64,000 nt of DNA from Pseudomonas bohemica (GCF_002934685.1 NZ_NKHL01000109.1:69655-133654), one strand, 5' to 3'. Positions 29,211-38,887 are shown, counted from the first letter of the stretch. The notes: a model not told the origin generated them from the sequence alone. Translations and numbers: made by a program.

Positions 29211-30406
29211 TCACTGCGGCGTGCGCAAAACCCCCACCATCACCCCCATCTGCCAATCGAAATACGGATTGAACGTCAGCCGCGCGAACACCTTGCCTGG
29301 CTCGCGGTGCCCCCAGTCCGAATACCACACCGGCTCGCCACTCAGGCACTTGTGCATGTCTTCCGCTGTTTGGCCGTTCCAGCAAATGCGCTGGTTGCCG
29401 TCCCTGCCATACAGGCGGTTATTGGGCGAGAACATCAGGCCCATGTGGGAGAACTGGGCGATGCGGTATTCCGGCAGGTAGTCGTTGCGCACCAGCACCC
29501 GCGACGTCTTGGCGGCCGGCGCCGGTTCGTCGCCGTACCAGATCAGGCGGCTGTCCGGATGGCTGAAACGTGTATTGAAATTTTCCAATACATAGGCGGT
29601 ATCGAGCACCGAGTCATGCTGGGTGATGGCGACGAATACCGGCTTGCCATAGGGCCGGTCGTTGATATGGCTCTGCGCCGACAGCGCGCTGCGATAGAAC
29701 TGGGCAAAGCCGTTGGTGGGCACATTGAGATAGCGCACCGGCGTCTGCATCGGACGCACGCCATCCTCGGGTTTGGCCAGCCACGGTCGAAACCAGCCGA
29801 TGTACTGTGTCACCCAAGCGTAGGTGTTGGACGGACGAAAGGCTGGAGAAAACAGCACCAATCCGGCGATTTCTGGATGTTCATAGGCGTAGTCCAGTAC
29901 CAGATTGGCTCCGGTCGAGAAGCCGACCAGATACACCGTCGGCACCTCGCGTTGCAACACCCGGGTCTGCTCGCGCACCACTTGTTGCCACTGTTTGAGC
30001 GTGACAGCGAGCATGTCCGCGGGCTTGCTGCCATGGCCGGGCAGCAGCACCGTGCGCACCAGAAACCCCTCATCCGCCAGCTTCTGCCCGACATCGTTGA
30101 ACGACCACGGCGAATCCTCTAGCCCGTGCACCAGCAAAATCCCGCGCTTGGGTACGCCAGCGGGACGCCACTCATGGGGCGCATTCCACTCAAGCTCGGC
30201 GGCGTGGTCATCGGTCTGAAAGGCGCGGTTCTGCTGCATCCAGGCAAGGGTCTGCTGGCGATACTCGGCAAAACTCGTCTGCCCCAGCGGCACATCACTG
30301 GAGGCGCAGGCTTGCACGTCAGGAAGGGCAGGAGCAGGGCGAGGCGGTGTAGGGGCAAGTGCGCTTTCTCTCGGCATTCTTCAGGGGACGCAGGGCACTG
30401 TGCCAT
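29211..30406 (-). CDS. alpha/beta hydrolase, probable lipoprotein with frameshifted signal region
   Basis: A 388-residue frame (29211-30377) encodes an alpha/beta-hydrolase: oxyanion strand L-V-H-G-L-E-D-S-P-W, nucleophile elbow G-F-S-T-G-A-N and late C-terminal D and H. Its first 28 residues are a proline/alanine-rich stretch not typical of exported enzymes. In the next frame, open from ATG 30406, the same DNA encodes a signal core H-R-L-A-L-L-L-P-F-L-T. The two frames join as L-L-P-F-L-T then Q-A-C-A-S-S, a clear lipobox. A one-base shift near 30310-30320, or a pair of compensating shifts, is therefore likely. Without it the enzyme would be cytoplasmic. Confidence 0.65.
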
Positions 30407-30546
30407 GCCGCTGGCGCCTTGGGTATCCGTGTCTGCCGATTGTCATGCAGGAACTGGCGGCGAAAATCAGGCAGACTCCCACCACCCATAAAAACAATTC
30501 GTGATGTGTATGAACCTTCAACCGCTTCGCTCACCGGACATGCCCC

Positions 30547-31638
30547 ATGTTTGCCCTTGATCACGCGCTGGCCCAAGACATCGTCGATCGGGCGATGGCG
30601 ATTCTGCCGTGCAACGTCAATGTGATGGATTACCTGGGCATCATCATTGGCAGCGGCGAGGCAGAGCGTCTCTATACCCGGCATGAGGGGGCGCAACTGG
30701 TGCTGGCCAACAGTCGCGTCGTGGAGATCGATTCGCATACCGCCAAGCAGCTCGATGGCGTGCGACCTGGGGTGAATCTGCCGTTGATGCTGGATCGCAA
30801 ACTGGTCGGGGTCCTGGGCATCACGGGCGAGCCGGATCAGGTCAGGGTGTATGCGGAGCTGGTGAAGATGACCGCCGAAATGCTGATGGAGCATCGCAGG
30901 CAGCAGGCCGACCAGCAGTGGCGGCATCAGCGCAGTGAGGATCTGCTGTCGCGTCTGTTGCTGGGTGACAGCGTCGGGCATTTGCTCGATGAGGCCGAGC
31001 AGCTGGGGTTGCAGCCGCAGTTGCCGCGGCAGGCGGTGTTGATCGAGCTTCCAGCCGACGCTGATTACGCCGGGCACATTGCCGCGTGGCTCAACGGACG
31101 CTATGCCAATAGCTGGTGCGTGTCGTGCGAGCCGAGTCTGGTCTACTGGTGCCGCGCCGCTGGCAAGGAGCGCGACGATGCCTTGCTGCTGGAGCAGTTC
31201 GATGAGCAAGGCTGGCCGGCGTCGCGCATGGCGACGGTCGAGCCTTCCTCGGACCTGGCCTCGTTGCGCGAGGCCTGCTCAGCAGCGCGGGATCTGCTCG
31301 ATTACGCTCGCCACATCCAGCCGCAACAGCGTTTGCTGCGCCTGGCGAGTCATCGTCTGGAGGTGCTGTTCTGGCGCAATCGCCACGACTGGCTGGCCGA
31401 GGGCGTGGCCGAACCGGTGATGCGCCTGCAGGGTAACGGCCAGCTGCTTGACACCCTGCGCGCGTGGTTCGACTACAGCGGTGAAAGCCAGGCCTGCGCC
31501 GATGCCCTCGGGATACATCGCAACAGCTTGCGTTATCGGCTGGAGAAGATTGCCGAGGTCAGCGGCTGTGATCCGTATCGGACTGATGATCTGCTGAAGT
31601 TGTATCTGGGGATGCAGATGGTGCCGCGATCTCAGTAA
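30547..31638 (+). CDS. cdaR: CdaR-type sugar-diacid regulator
   Basis: A 363-residue activator. The N-terminal diacid-recognition domain (about residues 1-135) contains L-A-Q-D-I-V-D-R-A-M and G-S-G-E-A-E-R. The C-terminal PucR/HTH_30 domain (about 310-360) has A-L-G-I-H-R-N-S-L-R-Y-R-L-E-K-I. In E. coli CdaR activates glucarate, galactarate and glycerate kinase genes. Here it sits between the gud unit and glycerate kinase, on the same strand as the latter. Confidence 0.88.
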   Translation: MFALDHALAQDIVDRAMAILPCNVNVMDYLGIIIGSGEAERLYTRHEGAQLVLANSRVVEIDSHTAKQLDGVRPGVNLPLMLDRKLVGVLGITGEPDQVRVYAELVKMTAEMLMEHRRQQADQQWRHQRSEDLLSRLLLGDSVGHLLDEAEQLGLQPQLPRQAVLIELPADADYAGHIAAWLNGRYANSWCVSCEPSLVYWCRAAGKERDDALLLEQFDEQGWPASRMATVEPSSDLASLREACSAARDLLDYARHIQPQQRLLRLASHRLEVLFWRNRHDWLAEGVAEPVMRLQGNGQLLDTLRAWFDYSGESQACADALGIHRNSLRYRLEKIAEVSGCDPYRTDDLLKLYLGMQMVPRSQ

Positions 31639-31667
31639 GGCCTGGAGCTATCCCGGAGGGTGATGAC

Positions 31668-31735
31668 AACGACGCCGAAAGTCGCAGTCCGGCCTACTTA
31701 CGGTAGCAGGCCGAACTGCGACTTTCGGCGTCGTT
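31668..31735. terminator. 21-bp perfect inverted repeat between convergent genes
   Basis: Arms 31668-31688 and 31715-31735 are exact complements (ACGACGCCGAAAGTCGCAG core). An inner GGCCTAC/GTAGCAGGCC partly extends the stem. It lies 29 bases after the cdaR stop and before the converging GGDEF remnant, so it is probably a bidirectional terminator. It might also be a mobile repeat. Confidence 0.65.
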
Positions 31736-31753
31736 CCCAAGCGACACAACACG

Positions 31754-32104
31754 CTACAAATCCATCGGCTCAACCACCTTGACCCGCCCGCGCAGCCGTT
31801 TGGCGCGGTACAGCGCCTTGTCCACCGAGCGCAGCAGGGCTTCGAAATCCTCCCGGCTATTCATGGCCGAGGTTTGCGCCAGCCCTGCACTGAAATCGAT
31901 TAGAAACGGCAGATTTGATTCTCCAGCCGCATGAACCAGGGCATCGCGCAGGTATTTGAGGAAGGCCTGGGCCTGGTGCACATCGGTGCCGGGGAACACC
32001 AGCAGAAATTCCTCGCCGCCCCAGCGCACGAACACCTCCTCCTTGCGCATGAGCCGGGTCACGGTACTGGCGAAGGACAGGCACGGTTGCAGCAGCGCTG
32101 TCAC
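31754..32104 (-). pseudogene. GGDEF-domain remnant
   Basis: The 116 codons code for the C-terminal half of a diguanylate cyclase domain: R-W-G-G-E-E-F-L-L-V-F-P-G-T, then S-A-G-L-A-Q and the helix V-D-K-A-L-Y-R-A-K. The N-terminal half with the metal- and nucleotide-binding D-x-D-x-F-K-x-x-N-D is missing, and no in-frame upstream extension restores it. It cannot be a working cyclase alone, so I call it a decayed gene. Confidence 0.7.
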
Positions 32105-32338
32105 CAGGCATCGCCAGAGTTCTCAAGAAAGTAGTGGCTATATAGCGTCATATTCGCCAGAGCCTGTGGCTGGTCATCGGTGACGCTTAAGACGGTATAG
32201 AAAACAACCGGCCGATCGTCGACGTTCCGGCATTTTTTGTTCGGATGACCAATGCTGGCGTCTGCAGCATTGTGCGAAGGTCAGGCGGAAAATCCCGGCA
32301 GTCGTGAGAAGATCGCGACCATCGACAAGGAGAACAAC

Positions 32339-33475
32339 ATGAAAATCGTCATCGCCCCGGATTCGTTCAAGGACAGCCTCAGCGCGCAAGGTGTGGCCCA
32401 GGCGGTCGCCAGCGGCCTGCGCGAGGTCTGGCCCGACGCGCAGTTGGTCGAATGCCCGATGGCCGACGGCGGCGAGGGTACCATCGAAGCAGTGCTGGCG
32501 GCGTGTGGCGGGCAGTGGATGACCACCGATGTCAGCGGCCCGCTGGGGCAGCCGATCCAGGCGCAATGGGGCTGGCTGGCCGACACCCGCACCGCGATCA
32601 TCGAAATGGCCATGGCCAGCGGGTTGCAGATGCTGACCCTGGCCCAGCGCGACGCCACCGTCACCACTACATACGGCACCGGCCAGTTGATCGCCGCTGC
32701 CCTGGATGCCGGCGCGCAACGAGTGATCCTCGCCATCGGTGGCAGCGCCACCAATGATGCCGGCACCGGGATGCTCACGGCGTTGGGCGCGCGTTTTCTC
32801 GATGCTGACGATCAACCCCTGCCCCCCGGCGGCCTGGCCTTGCGCAAGCTGGCGCGCATCGAACTGGGATCACTGGACCCGCGCTTGAAGGATGTGCAGT
32901 TCGAAGTCGCGGCAGATGTCAATAATCCGCTGTGCGGGCCCAACGGGGCTTCGCATATCTTCGGCCCGCAAAAGGGCGCGTCTGCCGAGCAAGTGCTGGC
33001 GCTGGATGCAGCATTGGGGCATTTCGCCGAGCAGTCTGCCCAGGTACTGGGCAAGGATGAAAGTGAACATCCAGGCAGTGGCGCAGCAGGTGGCATGGGT
33101 TTCGCTGCCAAGGCCTACCTCAATGCATCGTTTCGTCCTGGCGTCGATGTCGTCGGGGACCTGACCGGGCTGGCTGAAGCACTGGAGCACGCCGACCTGG
33201 TGATCACCGGGGAAGGGCGGTTCGATGCCCAGACGTTGCGCGGCAAGACGCCCTTTGGCGTGGCGAAGCTCGCTCAGCGCCGGCACGTGCCGGTCATCGT
33301 GCTGGCCGGGACCCTGGGTGACGGCTATGCCGATCTCTACGCGCATGGCATCAGCGCTGCATTCGCCTTGACCAGCGGGCCGATGACCCTGGAGCAGGCC
33401 TGTGACAATGCCGCGACCTTGCTGCACGATCGGGCACGGGATCTGGCGCGGGTGTGGCAACTGGCGGCGCGATAG
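32339..33475 (+). CDS. garK: glycerate kinase
   Basis: A 378-residue GckI/GarK-family kinase that phosphorylates D-glycerate with ATP. Landmarks are the start M-K-I-V-I-A-P-D-S-F-K-D-S-L, P-M-A-D-G-G-E-G-T, G-G-S-A-T-N-D-A-G-T-G-M and G-S-G-A-A-G-G-M-G-F. AAGGAG lies before ATG 32339. With CdaR it suggests glycerate arising from sugar diacids, but no aldolase or tartronate-semialdehyde reductase is in the window. Confidence 0.92.
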   Translation: MKIVIAPDSFKDSLSAQGVAQAVASGLREVWPDAQLVECPMADGGEGTIEAVLAACGGQWMTTDVSGPLGQPIQAQWGWLADTRTAIIEMAMASGLQMLTLAQRDATVTTTYGTGQLIAAALDAGAQRVILAIGGSATNDAGTGMLTALGARFLDADDQPLPPGGLALRKLARIELGSLDPRLKDVQFEVAADVNNPLCGPNGASHIFGPQKGASAEQVLALDAALGHFAEQSAQVLGKDESEHPGSGAAGGMGFAAKAYLNASFRPGVDVVGDLTGLAEALEHADLVITGEGRFDAQTLRGKTPFGVAKLAQRRHVPVIVLAGTLGDGYADLYAHGISAAFALTSGPMTLEQACDNAATLLHDRARDLARVWQLAAR

Positions 33476-33494
33476 GAAGGGTTTGGGCCGGCGC

Positions 33495-35024
33495 TCAGGC
33501 TGTCTTGAGCTGCAGTGCCGGAATCGGCTTGCGCATCAACGTACCCACCAGCAGCGCTGCGAACAGACCAACCAGACCCGCTACCCACAGCACCGACGCG
33601 AATCCTGTCACGAACGCCTGCTGCGCCAGCGGCTCGACCACGACTCGAGCGCTGGCGTCCAGCGATTGCAGGGCAGCGCTCATGTCACCGGCCACCACTC
33701 GCGAGGCGATGTATTGCGCCTGATCGAGCCACTCCGGGGCGACGCTTCGCAGGTTCAGGTCCAGCGCGTTCAATGTGTGACTGGCGAGCAGCGCGCCGTA
33801 AACCCCGACCGCGAGCATGATCGCGCTGAAGCGCATGGTGGTGCTCATCCCCGACGCCATGCCGGTGCGTTCACGAGGCACGCAGGCCATGATGTTCTTT
33901 TGCGTATCGCCGTTGAGCAGCCCGGCACCGGCGCCCGTGATCGCCATGGCCAGGGCAAAGGTCGGATAGCCGCCCATGGACGTCGCCCAGGCACACAGCA
34001 GATTACCCAAGCTCACCAGCGTCAGCCCCAGCGCCATCATCGCGGCTGGCGACAGCCTGCGCGACAGCCGCGGCCCGAGACGCGGACACAGCAGCATGGT
34101 GATGGCGAACGGCAGCATACCCAGCCCCGAGCCGATCGCGGTGAAGCCCAGACCGTTCTGTAGATAGAACGGCAACAGCGTCATCATCACCTGAGCGCAA
34201 CCGGCATAGGCGAATATCCCCAGCAGCGCACCGATGAAGCGAGCGTGTTTGAACAGGCGCATATCCACCATCGGCCGACGCTGCAACCGCTCGGCGACCA
34301 CGAACAGCCCCAGCAGCAACCCACCGCCCGTTAGTCTGGCGAAGGTCAACGGGTTGTCCCAGCCGATGCGGTTGGCTTCTATCAGGCCCCATATCAGGCT
34401 CGACAGGCTGGCGCTGAAAAACAGGCTGCCCAGCGGATCCAGACGCGCCGACTGTTCATTGCGCGATTCGCTGATGTGGCGCGTGACCATCGCCAGCAGC
34501 ATCAGGCCCACCGGCAGATTGAGGTAAAAAATCCAGCGCCAGCCGACCAGTTCGGCGATCAGGCCGCCAACGGTGGGTGCGGCGGTCATGGCCACCCCCA
34601 TGCAAGCGCCCCAGAAGGCCCAGGCCTTGGCCCGCTCCGCTTCGTCGTGGAAGACATGGCCTATGGTCGCCAGCGCGGAGGTCAGCAGCAGCGCCGCCCC
34701 TACGCCTTTGATGGCCCGGGCGACATCAAGAAACATAATGTCGGATGCCGCGCCACAGCCCAGCGACGCGAGAATGAACAGCGCCAGCCCCGTCAGCAGC
34801 ATCTTCTTGCGCCCGAAACGATCCGCCAGGCTGCCCGCGGGCAACAGCAGCGCGGCGAACGCCAGCATGTAGGCGCTGACCACCCATTCGATGTCGGCGA
34901 ACCCTGCACCCAGATCCCGGGCAATGCTCGGCAGGGTAACGGCGACAATGTTGGTGTCGAGCACGATCAGCGAGCACGCGCCGGAAGCGGTGAGCAAGGT
35001 CATGCGGGGGCTGGGGGACGGCAT
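33495..35024 (-). CDS. DHA2-family (14-helix) MFS drug exporter
   Basis: A 509-residue, 14-helix H+ antiporter. Motif A is L-A-D-R-F-G-R-K-K and the helix-one signature is V-L-D-T-N-I-V-A-V-T-L-P-S-I. It is divergent from a LysR regulator with palindromes in the shared gap. The substrate is probably an antibiotic or organic toxicant. Confidence 0.87.
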   Translation of the reverse strand: MPSPSPRMTLLTASGACSLIVLDTNIVAVTLPSIARDLGAGFADIEWVVSAYMLAFAALLLPAGSLADRFGRKKMLLTGLALFILASLGCGAASDIMFLDVARAIKGVGAALLLTSALATIGHVFHDEAERAKAWAFWGACMGVAMTAAPTVGGLIAELVGWRWIFYLNLPVGLMLLAMVTRHISESRNEQSARLDPLGSLFFSASLSSLIWGLIEANRIGWDNPLTFARLTGGGLLLGLFVVAERLQRRPMVDMRLFKHARFIGALLGIFAYAGCAQVMMTLLPFYLQNGLGFTAIGSGLGMLPFAITMLLCPRLGPRLSRRLSPAAMMALGLTLVSLGNLLCAWATSMGGYPTFALAMAITGAGAGLLNGDTQKNIMACVPRERTGMASGMSTTMRFSAIMLAVGVYGALLASHTLNALDLNLRSVAPEWLDQAQYIASRVVAGDMSAALQSLDASARVVVEPLAQQAFVTGFASVLWVAGLVGLFAALLVGTLMRKPIPALQLKTA

Positions 35025-35041
35025 CGCGTGGGCTCCGGCGT

Positions 35042-35058
35042 GTTAGGTAACGGCTAAC
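35042..35058. promoter_or_regulatory. inverted repeat at the exporter start
   Basis: GTTAG-GTAACGG-CTAAC lies 18 bases before the exporter's start codon on the reverse strand. It shares the GTTA/TAAC words with the site at 35245. It could be an accessory LysR binding site. Confidence 0.35.
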
Positions 35059-35244
35059 GCAAGGTTGTATCGCTACCAGGCTTTGTGAGGTGGGCGTCAC
35101 GACAGTTCTATAGCAGTCCGGGCGCGCCGGTAGTGGTGTTCCCCGGGGCGCTGCCGCCGCGAGCCGGACTGCTGCAGACATTTCGACAAGGCGCAGCATA
35201 TCGCCGCATGGCTTATGCTTCGTTACCTGCCCAACGCAACTTCA

Positions 35245-35259
35245 TTACCTATCAGGTAA
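35245..35259. promoter_or_regulatory. LysR binding-site candidate (TTACCT-ATC-AGGTAA)
   Basis: A perfect 6-bp inverted repeat of 15 bases that fits T-N11-A. It lies six bases before the LysR start, where self-repression sites are usual. A half-site GTTACCTG occurs 20 bases upstream. The remaining 180 bases of the gap hold nothing I recognise. Confidence 0.5.
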
Positions 35260-35265
35260 CGCACC

Positions 35266-36141
35266 ATGGAAATTCGTCACTTTCGCTATTTTCTCGCTGT
35301 CGCCAGGCACCGGCACTTCACCCGCGCCGCCGAGCAACTGGGCATCGCACCGCCGACCCTGACGCGGCAGATTCAGGATCTCGAAAGCGCGCTGGGCACG
35401 CGGTTGTTCGTGCGGGAACAGCGGGAAGTTCGCCTGACCGACGCCGGCCGTGCCTTGCAGATCGAAGCGGAACTGGCAGTACGTCAATTTGAAACCGCAC
35501 AGTACAACGTGCAGCGCGCCGGACGGGGCGAGGCAGGGAAGATCGAGTTGGGATACGTGGCGTCGGCGGTGTTTTCCGGCGTGTTGCAGCGTCAGGTCGG
35601 TGAATTCCGCCAGCGCCATCCCGATGTCGATTTCACCATCACCGAATACCTGATGCCGGCGTTGCCGCGCATGATCGAAGAGGGGCGTCTGGACGTAGGC
35701 TTCATTCGCTCACCGATGAACCTGCCGGAGTCGGTCAGCGCCGTGAAGCTGTTGACCGAAGGCTTTGCCCTGGCGCTGCCGGACAGCTCCTGGCTGTGTA
35801 AGCTCAAAGCTATCAATGCCGTGCACCTGCAAAACGAGACCTTCATCCTGCCCGAGCAGATTTCCGGCACCCTCGAAGTCGCCGCCCGAGGCGGATTTGC
35901 CCCAACCCTCGGGCCGCAGCCCGGCGGTCTGGTCTCGGTCATTGCGCTGGTGAGCCTGGGGCAGGGCGTTGCAGTGGTGCCGGAGTCAGTGGTCGAGCAT
36001 ATCAAGCTGCCCAACGTGCTTTACCGACGCATCGACGATTGCCAGCCCACCTCGTACCTGTCGCTGGTCCACCGCCGCTACGAGAAGGCTCCGGCAGTCA
36101 CGCGCTTCCTTGAGCACGTGAGAGCATCGCGGGAAACATGA
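35266..36141 (+). CDS. LysR-family regulator
   Basis: A 291-residue LTTR. The N-terminal helix-turn-helix reads F-T-R-A-A-E-Q-L-G-I-A-P-P-T-L-T-R-Q-I-Q-D-L-E. The effector domain (about 90-285) has G-Y-V-A-S-A-V-F-S-G-V-L and R-L-D-V-G-F-I-R-S-P. It most likely controls the divergent DHA2 exporter. Its stop codon directly abuts the stop of the converging antiporter. Confidence 0.9.
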   Translation: MEIRHFRYFLAVARHRHFTRAAEQLGIAPPTLTRQIQDLESALGTRLFVREQREVRLTDAGRALQIEAELAVRQFETAQYNVQRAGRGEAGKIELGYVASAVFSGVLQRQVGEFRQRHPDVDFTITEYLMPALPRMIEEGRLDVGFIRSPMNLPESVSAVKLLTEGFALALPDSSWLCKLKAINAVHLQNETFILPEQISGTLEVAARGGFAPTLGPQPGGLVSVIALVSLGQGVAVVPESVVEHIKLPNVLYRRIDDCQPTSYLSLVHRRYEKAPAVTRFLEHVRASRET

Positions 36142-37962
36142 TCAGTCCTTGGCAGCCTCTTCGGCTTCCTCGTCCGTGCGATCGGACGCGAACAGTTCAG
36201 CCAGCTCGGTTCGGGCTTCCAGTGCGCTTTGCATCACTTTCGCGGCGTCGTCGTAGATCAGGTGCTGGCGATTGAGCACCTGTTCATCGTGGCGCTTGAA
36301 GCGATCGATCCGCGCCGCCGCCTGCGCTTCGCTCAAGCCCAGGCCGATCAGCGTGCGTCGGGTCATCTCCAGACTGGAATAGAACGTTTCCCGCACGGCC
36401 TGCGCGTCCAGGTCCATCAGGCGATGCACATGTTGCCGGTTACGTGCGCGAGCGATGATCTTCAGGTGCGGGTACAGCTTGCGCACCAGTTCCGCGGTCT
36501 TGATGTTGGTGTCCGGGTCATCGGTGGCAATCACGAAGTATTCAGCCTGATCGACCTTGGCGGCACGCAGGATCTCCGGACGCAACGGGTCGCCATAGAA
36601 CACCGGCACGTTGCCAAAGCTGCGGGTGAATTCGATGGTCTCGACCGACGTGTCCAGGGCGATGAACGGGATGTTTTGTGCGCGCAGGATACGCGCCACG
36701 ATCTGCCCCATGCGGCCCATTCCGGCGATGACCACGCGCGGGTTGTCGGAGTCGATGTCCTTGTATTCGGCGGGCACTTCTCGGGTCACCGGCTTGGACT
36801 TGAGCCAGCGCGACATCAGCAGCAGCAGCAGCAGCGGGGTCAGGGCCATCGACAGGGTGATGGTCAGCACCAGCGTGTCATACAGGCTGGCATCGAACAG
36901 GCCCTGATCGCGGCCGATCTTGAACACCACGAAGGCGAACTCACCTCCCGCGGCCAGCACCAGACCCAGGCGCAACGCGCTCTGTTTGCCAAGACCGCCA
37001 GCCAGGCGCCCGACGAAGAACAGCAGCGGCAACTTCAAGCCGATCAGCAGCAGCGTCAGGGCCAATATCGTGATCGGCGAGCTGAACAGCAGGCCGATAT
37101 TGGCGCCCATGCCGACGCTGATGAAAAACAGGCCCAGCAGCAGCCCCTTGAACGGCTCGATCTGCGCTTCCAGTTCGTGGCGATATTCCGAGTCCGCGAG
37201 CAGCAGGCCGGCGAGAAACGCCCCCAACGCCATCGACACGCCCACCAGATCCATCAGCCACGCGGTGCCGATCACGACCAACAACGCGGTGGCGGTGGAA
37301 ACCTCCTGCAGCTTGGTCTTGGCGACGACACGAAACACCGGGCGCAGCAGATAGCGACCGCCGACGACCACTACAGCGATCCCGCCCAGCACCTGCAGAC
37401 CATGGCGCAGTGAGTCGCTGGACGAGGCGTCATGAGTGCCGCCGGCGAGCATTGGAACCAACGCGATCAGCGGAATCGCCGCAATGTCTTGAAACAGAAG
37501 AATGGCGAATGCCAGACGACCGTGTGGCGCGTTGAGCTCTTTGCGCTCGGCCAGGCTTTGCAGACCGAACGCCGTGGACGACAGCGCCAGCCCCAGGCCG
37601 AGCACCACCGCGCTGTTCAGCGGCTGACCGAAGCCGAGCAGGGCGACCGTGCCAATCACAAGCCCGGTGAGCAGGACTTGGGCCAGGCCGACACCGAACA
37701 CCGATTTGCGCATGACCCACAGGCGTTTGGGAGACAGCTCAAGGCCGATGATGAACAGCAGCAGGACCACGCCCAGCTCGGAAATGTGCGCCACGCTCTG
37801 TGGGTTGCCGATCAGGCCCAGGCCGGAAGGGCCAATGATCACGCCCGCGATCAGATAACCGATCACCGCACCCAGTTGCAGGCGCTTGGCCAGGGGAACG
37901 GTCAGAACGGCGGCGAGCAGAAACACGACTGCGGCCTGCAACAGGCTGCCTTCATGGGGCAT
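36142..37962 (-). CDS. Kef-type potassium/proton antiporter (CPA2)
   Basis: A 606-residue protein. Helices 1-13 form the CPA2 transporter (V-I-G-Y-L-I-A-G-V-I-I-G-P and E-L-G-V-V-L-L-L-F-I-I-G-L-E-L). Then comes a TrkA-N (RCK) domain with V-V-I-A-G-M-G-R-M-G-Q near residue 415. The last 40 residues are acidic (D-R-T-D-E-E-A-E-E). It resembles KefB/KefC, which release K+ under electrophile stress. The ancillary KefF/KefG subunit is not in the window. Confidence 0.88.
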   Translation of the reverse strand: MPHEGSLLQAAVVFLLAAVLTVPLAKRLQLGAVIGYLIAGVIIGPSGLGLIGNPQSVAHISELGVVLLLFIIGLELSPKRLWVMRKSVFGVGLAQVLLTGLVIGTVALLGFGQPLNSAVVLGLGLALSSTAFGLQSLAERKELNAPHGRLAFAILLFQDIAAIPLIALVPMLAGGTHDASSSDSLRHGLQVLGGIAVVVVGGRYLLRPVFRVVAKTKLQEVSTATALLVVIGTAWLMDLVGVSMALGAFLAGLLLADSEYRHELEAQIEPFKGLLLGLFFISVGMGANIGLLFSSPITILALTLLLIGLKLPLLFFVGRLAGGLGKQSALRLGLVLAAGGEFAFVVFKIGRDQGLFDASLYDTLVLTITLSMALTPLLLLLLMSRWLKSKPVTREVPAEYKDIDSDNPRVVIAGMGRMGQIVARILRAQNIPFIALDTSVETIEFTRSFGNVPVFYGDPLRPEILRAAKVDQAEYFVIATDDPDTNIKTAELVRKLYPHLKIIARARNRQHVHRLMDLDAQAVRETFYSSLEMTRRTLIGLGLSEAQAAARIDRFKRHDEQVLNRQHLIYDDAAKVMQSALEARTELAELFASDRTDEEAEEAAKD

Positions 37963-38171
37963 TGGGGACTCCTTTCAGCGACAGGGAAATTTCGTACACG
38001 AAATGTAAAGTGCGCGTATTAAACCACGGCAAAGTGACAGGGTTCAGCGACCGAGGCGCTTCGTCGCAGGCCGGCGGGGCCGTTCGGGGTGCGATGGCGG
38101 CCAGGACGGCGTAAGATGTCGGTCGCGTTTGCGCCGCGCAAATGATCTGCCCCGTTTTCAGGAACCCCGCA

Positions 38172-38360
38172 ATGACCAACAAACAGCGTCTGATTTATTC
38201 GATCATCATCGCCCTGAGCGTGCTGGCCATCATGCTCGGCCTGTCGCACTTGCAGAACATTGGCGTACTCGACGAGAAGACTTTCCAGTACGTGGCCATC
38301 TTCGTGGCCGTGGTAGTGGTGGTGCTGAACGGCGTGCTGCGGCGCAAGGTCAAGCGCTGA
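38172..38360 (+). CDS. small two-helix membrane protein
   Basis: A 62-residue protein. Helix one (I-I-I-A-L-S-V-L-A-I-M-L-G-L) and helix two (Y-V-A-I-F-V-A-V-V-V-V-V-L-N-G-V-L) are joined by a short polar loop. It ends R-R-K-V-K-R. It is divergent from the antiporter. No function is known. Confidence 0.65.
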   Translation: MTNKQRLIYSIIIALSVLAIMLGLSHLQNIGVLDEKTFQYVAIFVAVVVVVLNGVLRRKVKR

Positions 38361-38559
38361 TCGTTGGGCATGCACCCTTAGCAGTCCGGCTTGCTGGCGG
38401 TAGCGATCCTTATGACGCTACTCTCGGCAAACCGCATTGCCACAGCAGGCAAGCTATCGGCGGGACGTCGTTACAAAACTTCGGCTGAACTATTTTTTCC
38501 CTCGTGAACTCCAAAAAATCGCAAGTCATAAAGCCCGCATAGGGAAATGGAGTTTGAAA

Positions 38560-38826
38560 ATGATCAAGACACTTACCGCTGCCGTTCTCGCCACCGCCGC
38601 TCTGGCTGCCGCCCCGTTCGCTCTGGCGGACAAGCCCGGGGCAGGCTGGATCACCATCGAGAAGGCGATCGAAAAAGCGAAGTCGGCCGGTTACACCCAG
38701 ATTTACAAGATCGAGGCCGATGACAACGGTTACTGGGAAGGCGAGGGCCGCAAGGCTGACAGCCTGACCTACGAATTCCGCATCGACGGCACCTCCGGCA
38801 ACATCCTTCGCGATCAGAAAGACTGA
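38560..38826 (+). CDS. secreted PepSY-domain protein
   Basis: An 88-residue protein with a clear signal peptide (residues 1-23, cleavage after A-L-A). The mature part is a single PepSY-like domain: I-T-I-E-K-A-I-E-K-A, Y-K-I-E-A-D-D-N-G-Y-W-E-G and D-G-T-S-G-N-I-L. Such proteins are thought to inhibit proteases or bind metals at the cell envelope. The ATG follows ATGGAG. A terminator follows the gene. Confidence 0.8.
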   Translation: MIKTLTAAVLATAALAAAPFALADKPGAGWITIEKAIEKAKSAGYTQIYKIEADDNGYWEGEGRKADSLTYEFRIDGTSGNILRDQKD

Positions 38827-38860
38827 TCCGAAAGGGCGCAGCACTCGTAGTTGCCCCTCC

Positions 38861-38887
38861 ATGGGAGCGCCACTTGGCGGCTCCCAT
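38861..38887 (+). terminator. intrinsic terminator after PepSY gene
   Basis: ATGGGAGC and GCTCCCAT form a stem around GCCACTTGGCG, followed by TTTCTTT. It is 34 bases after the PepSY stop. Confidence 0.75.

Noticed and set aside
31754-32104. Functional diguanylate cyclase
   Set aside because: Only the GGEEF half is present; the N-terminal metal and nucleotide site is absent.
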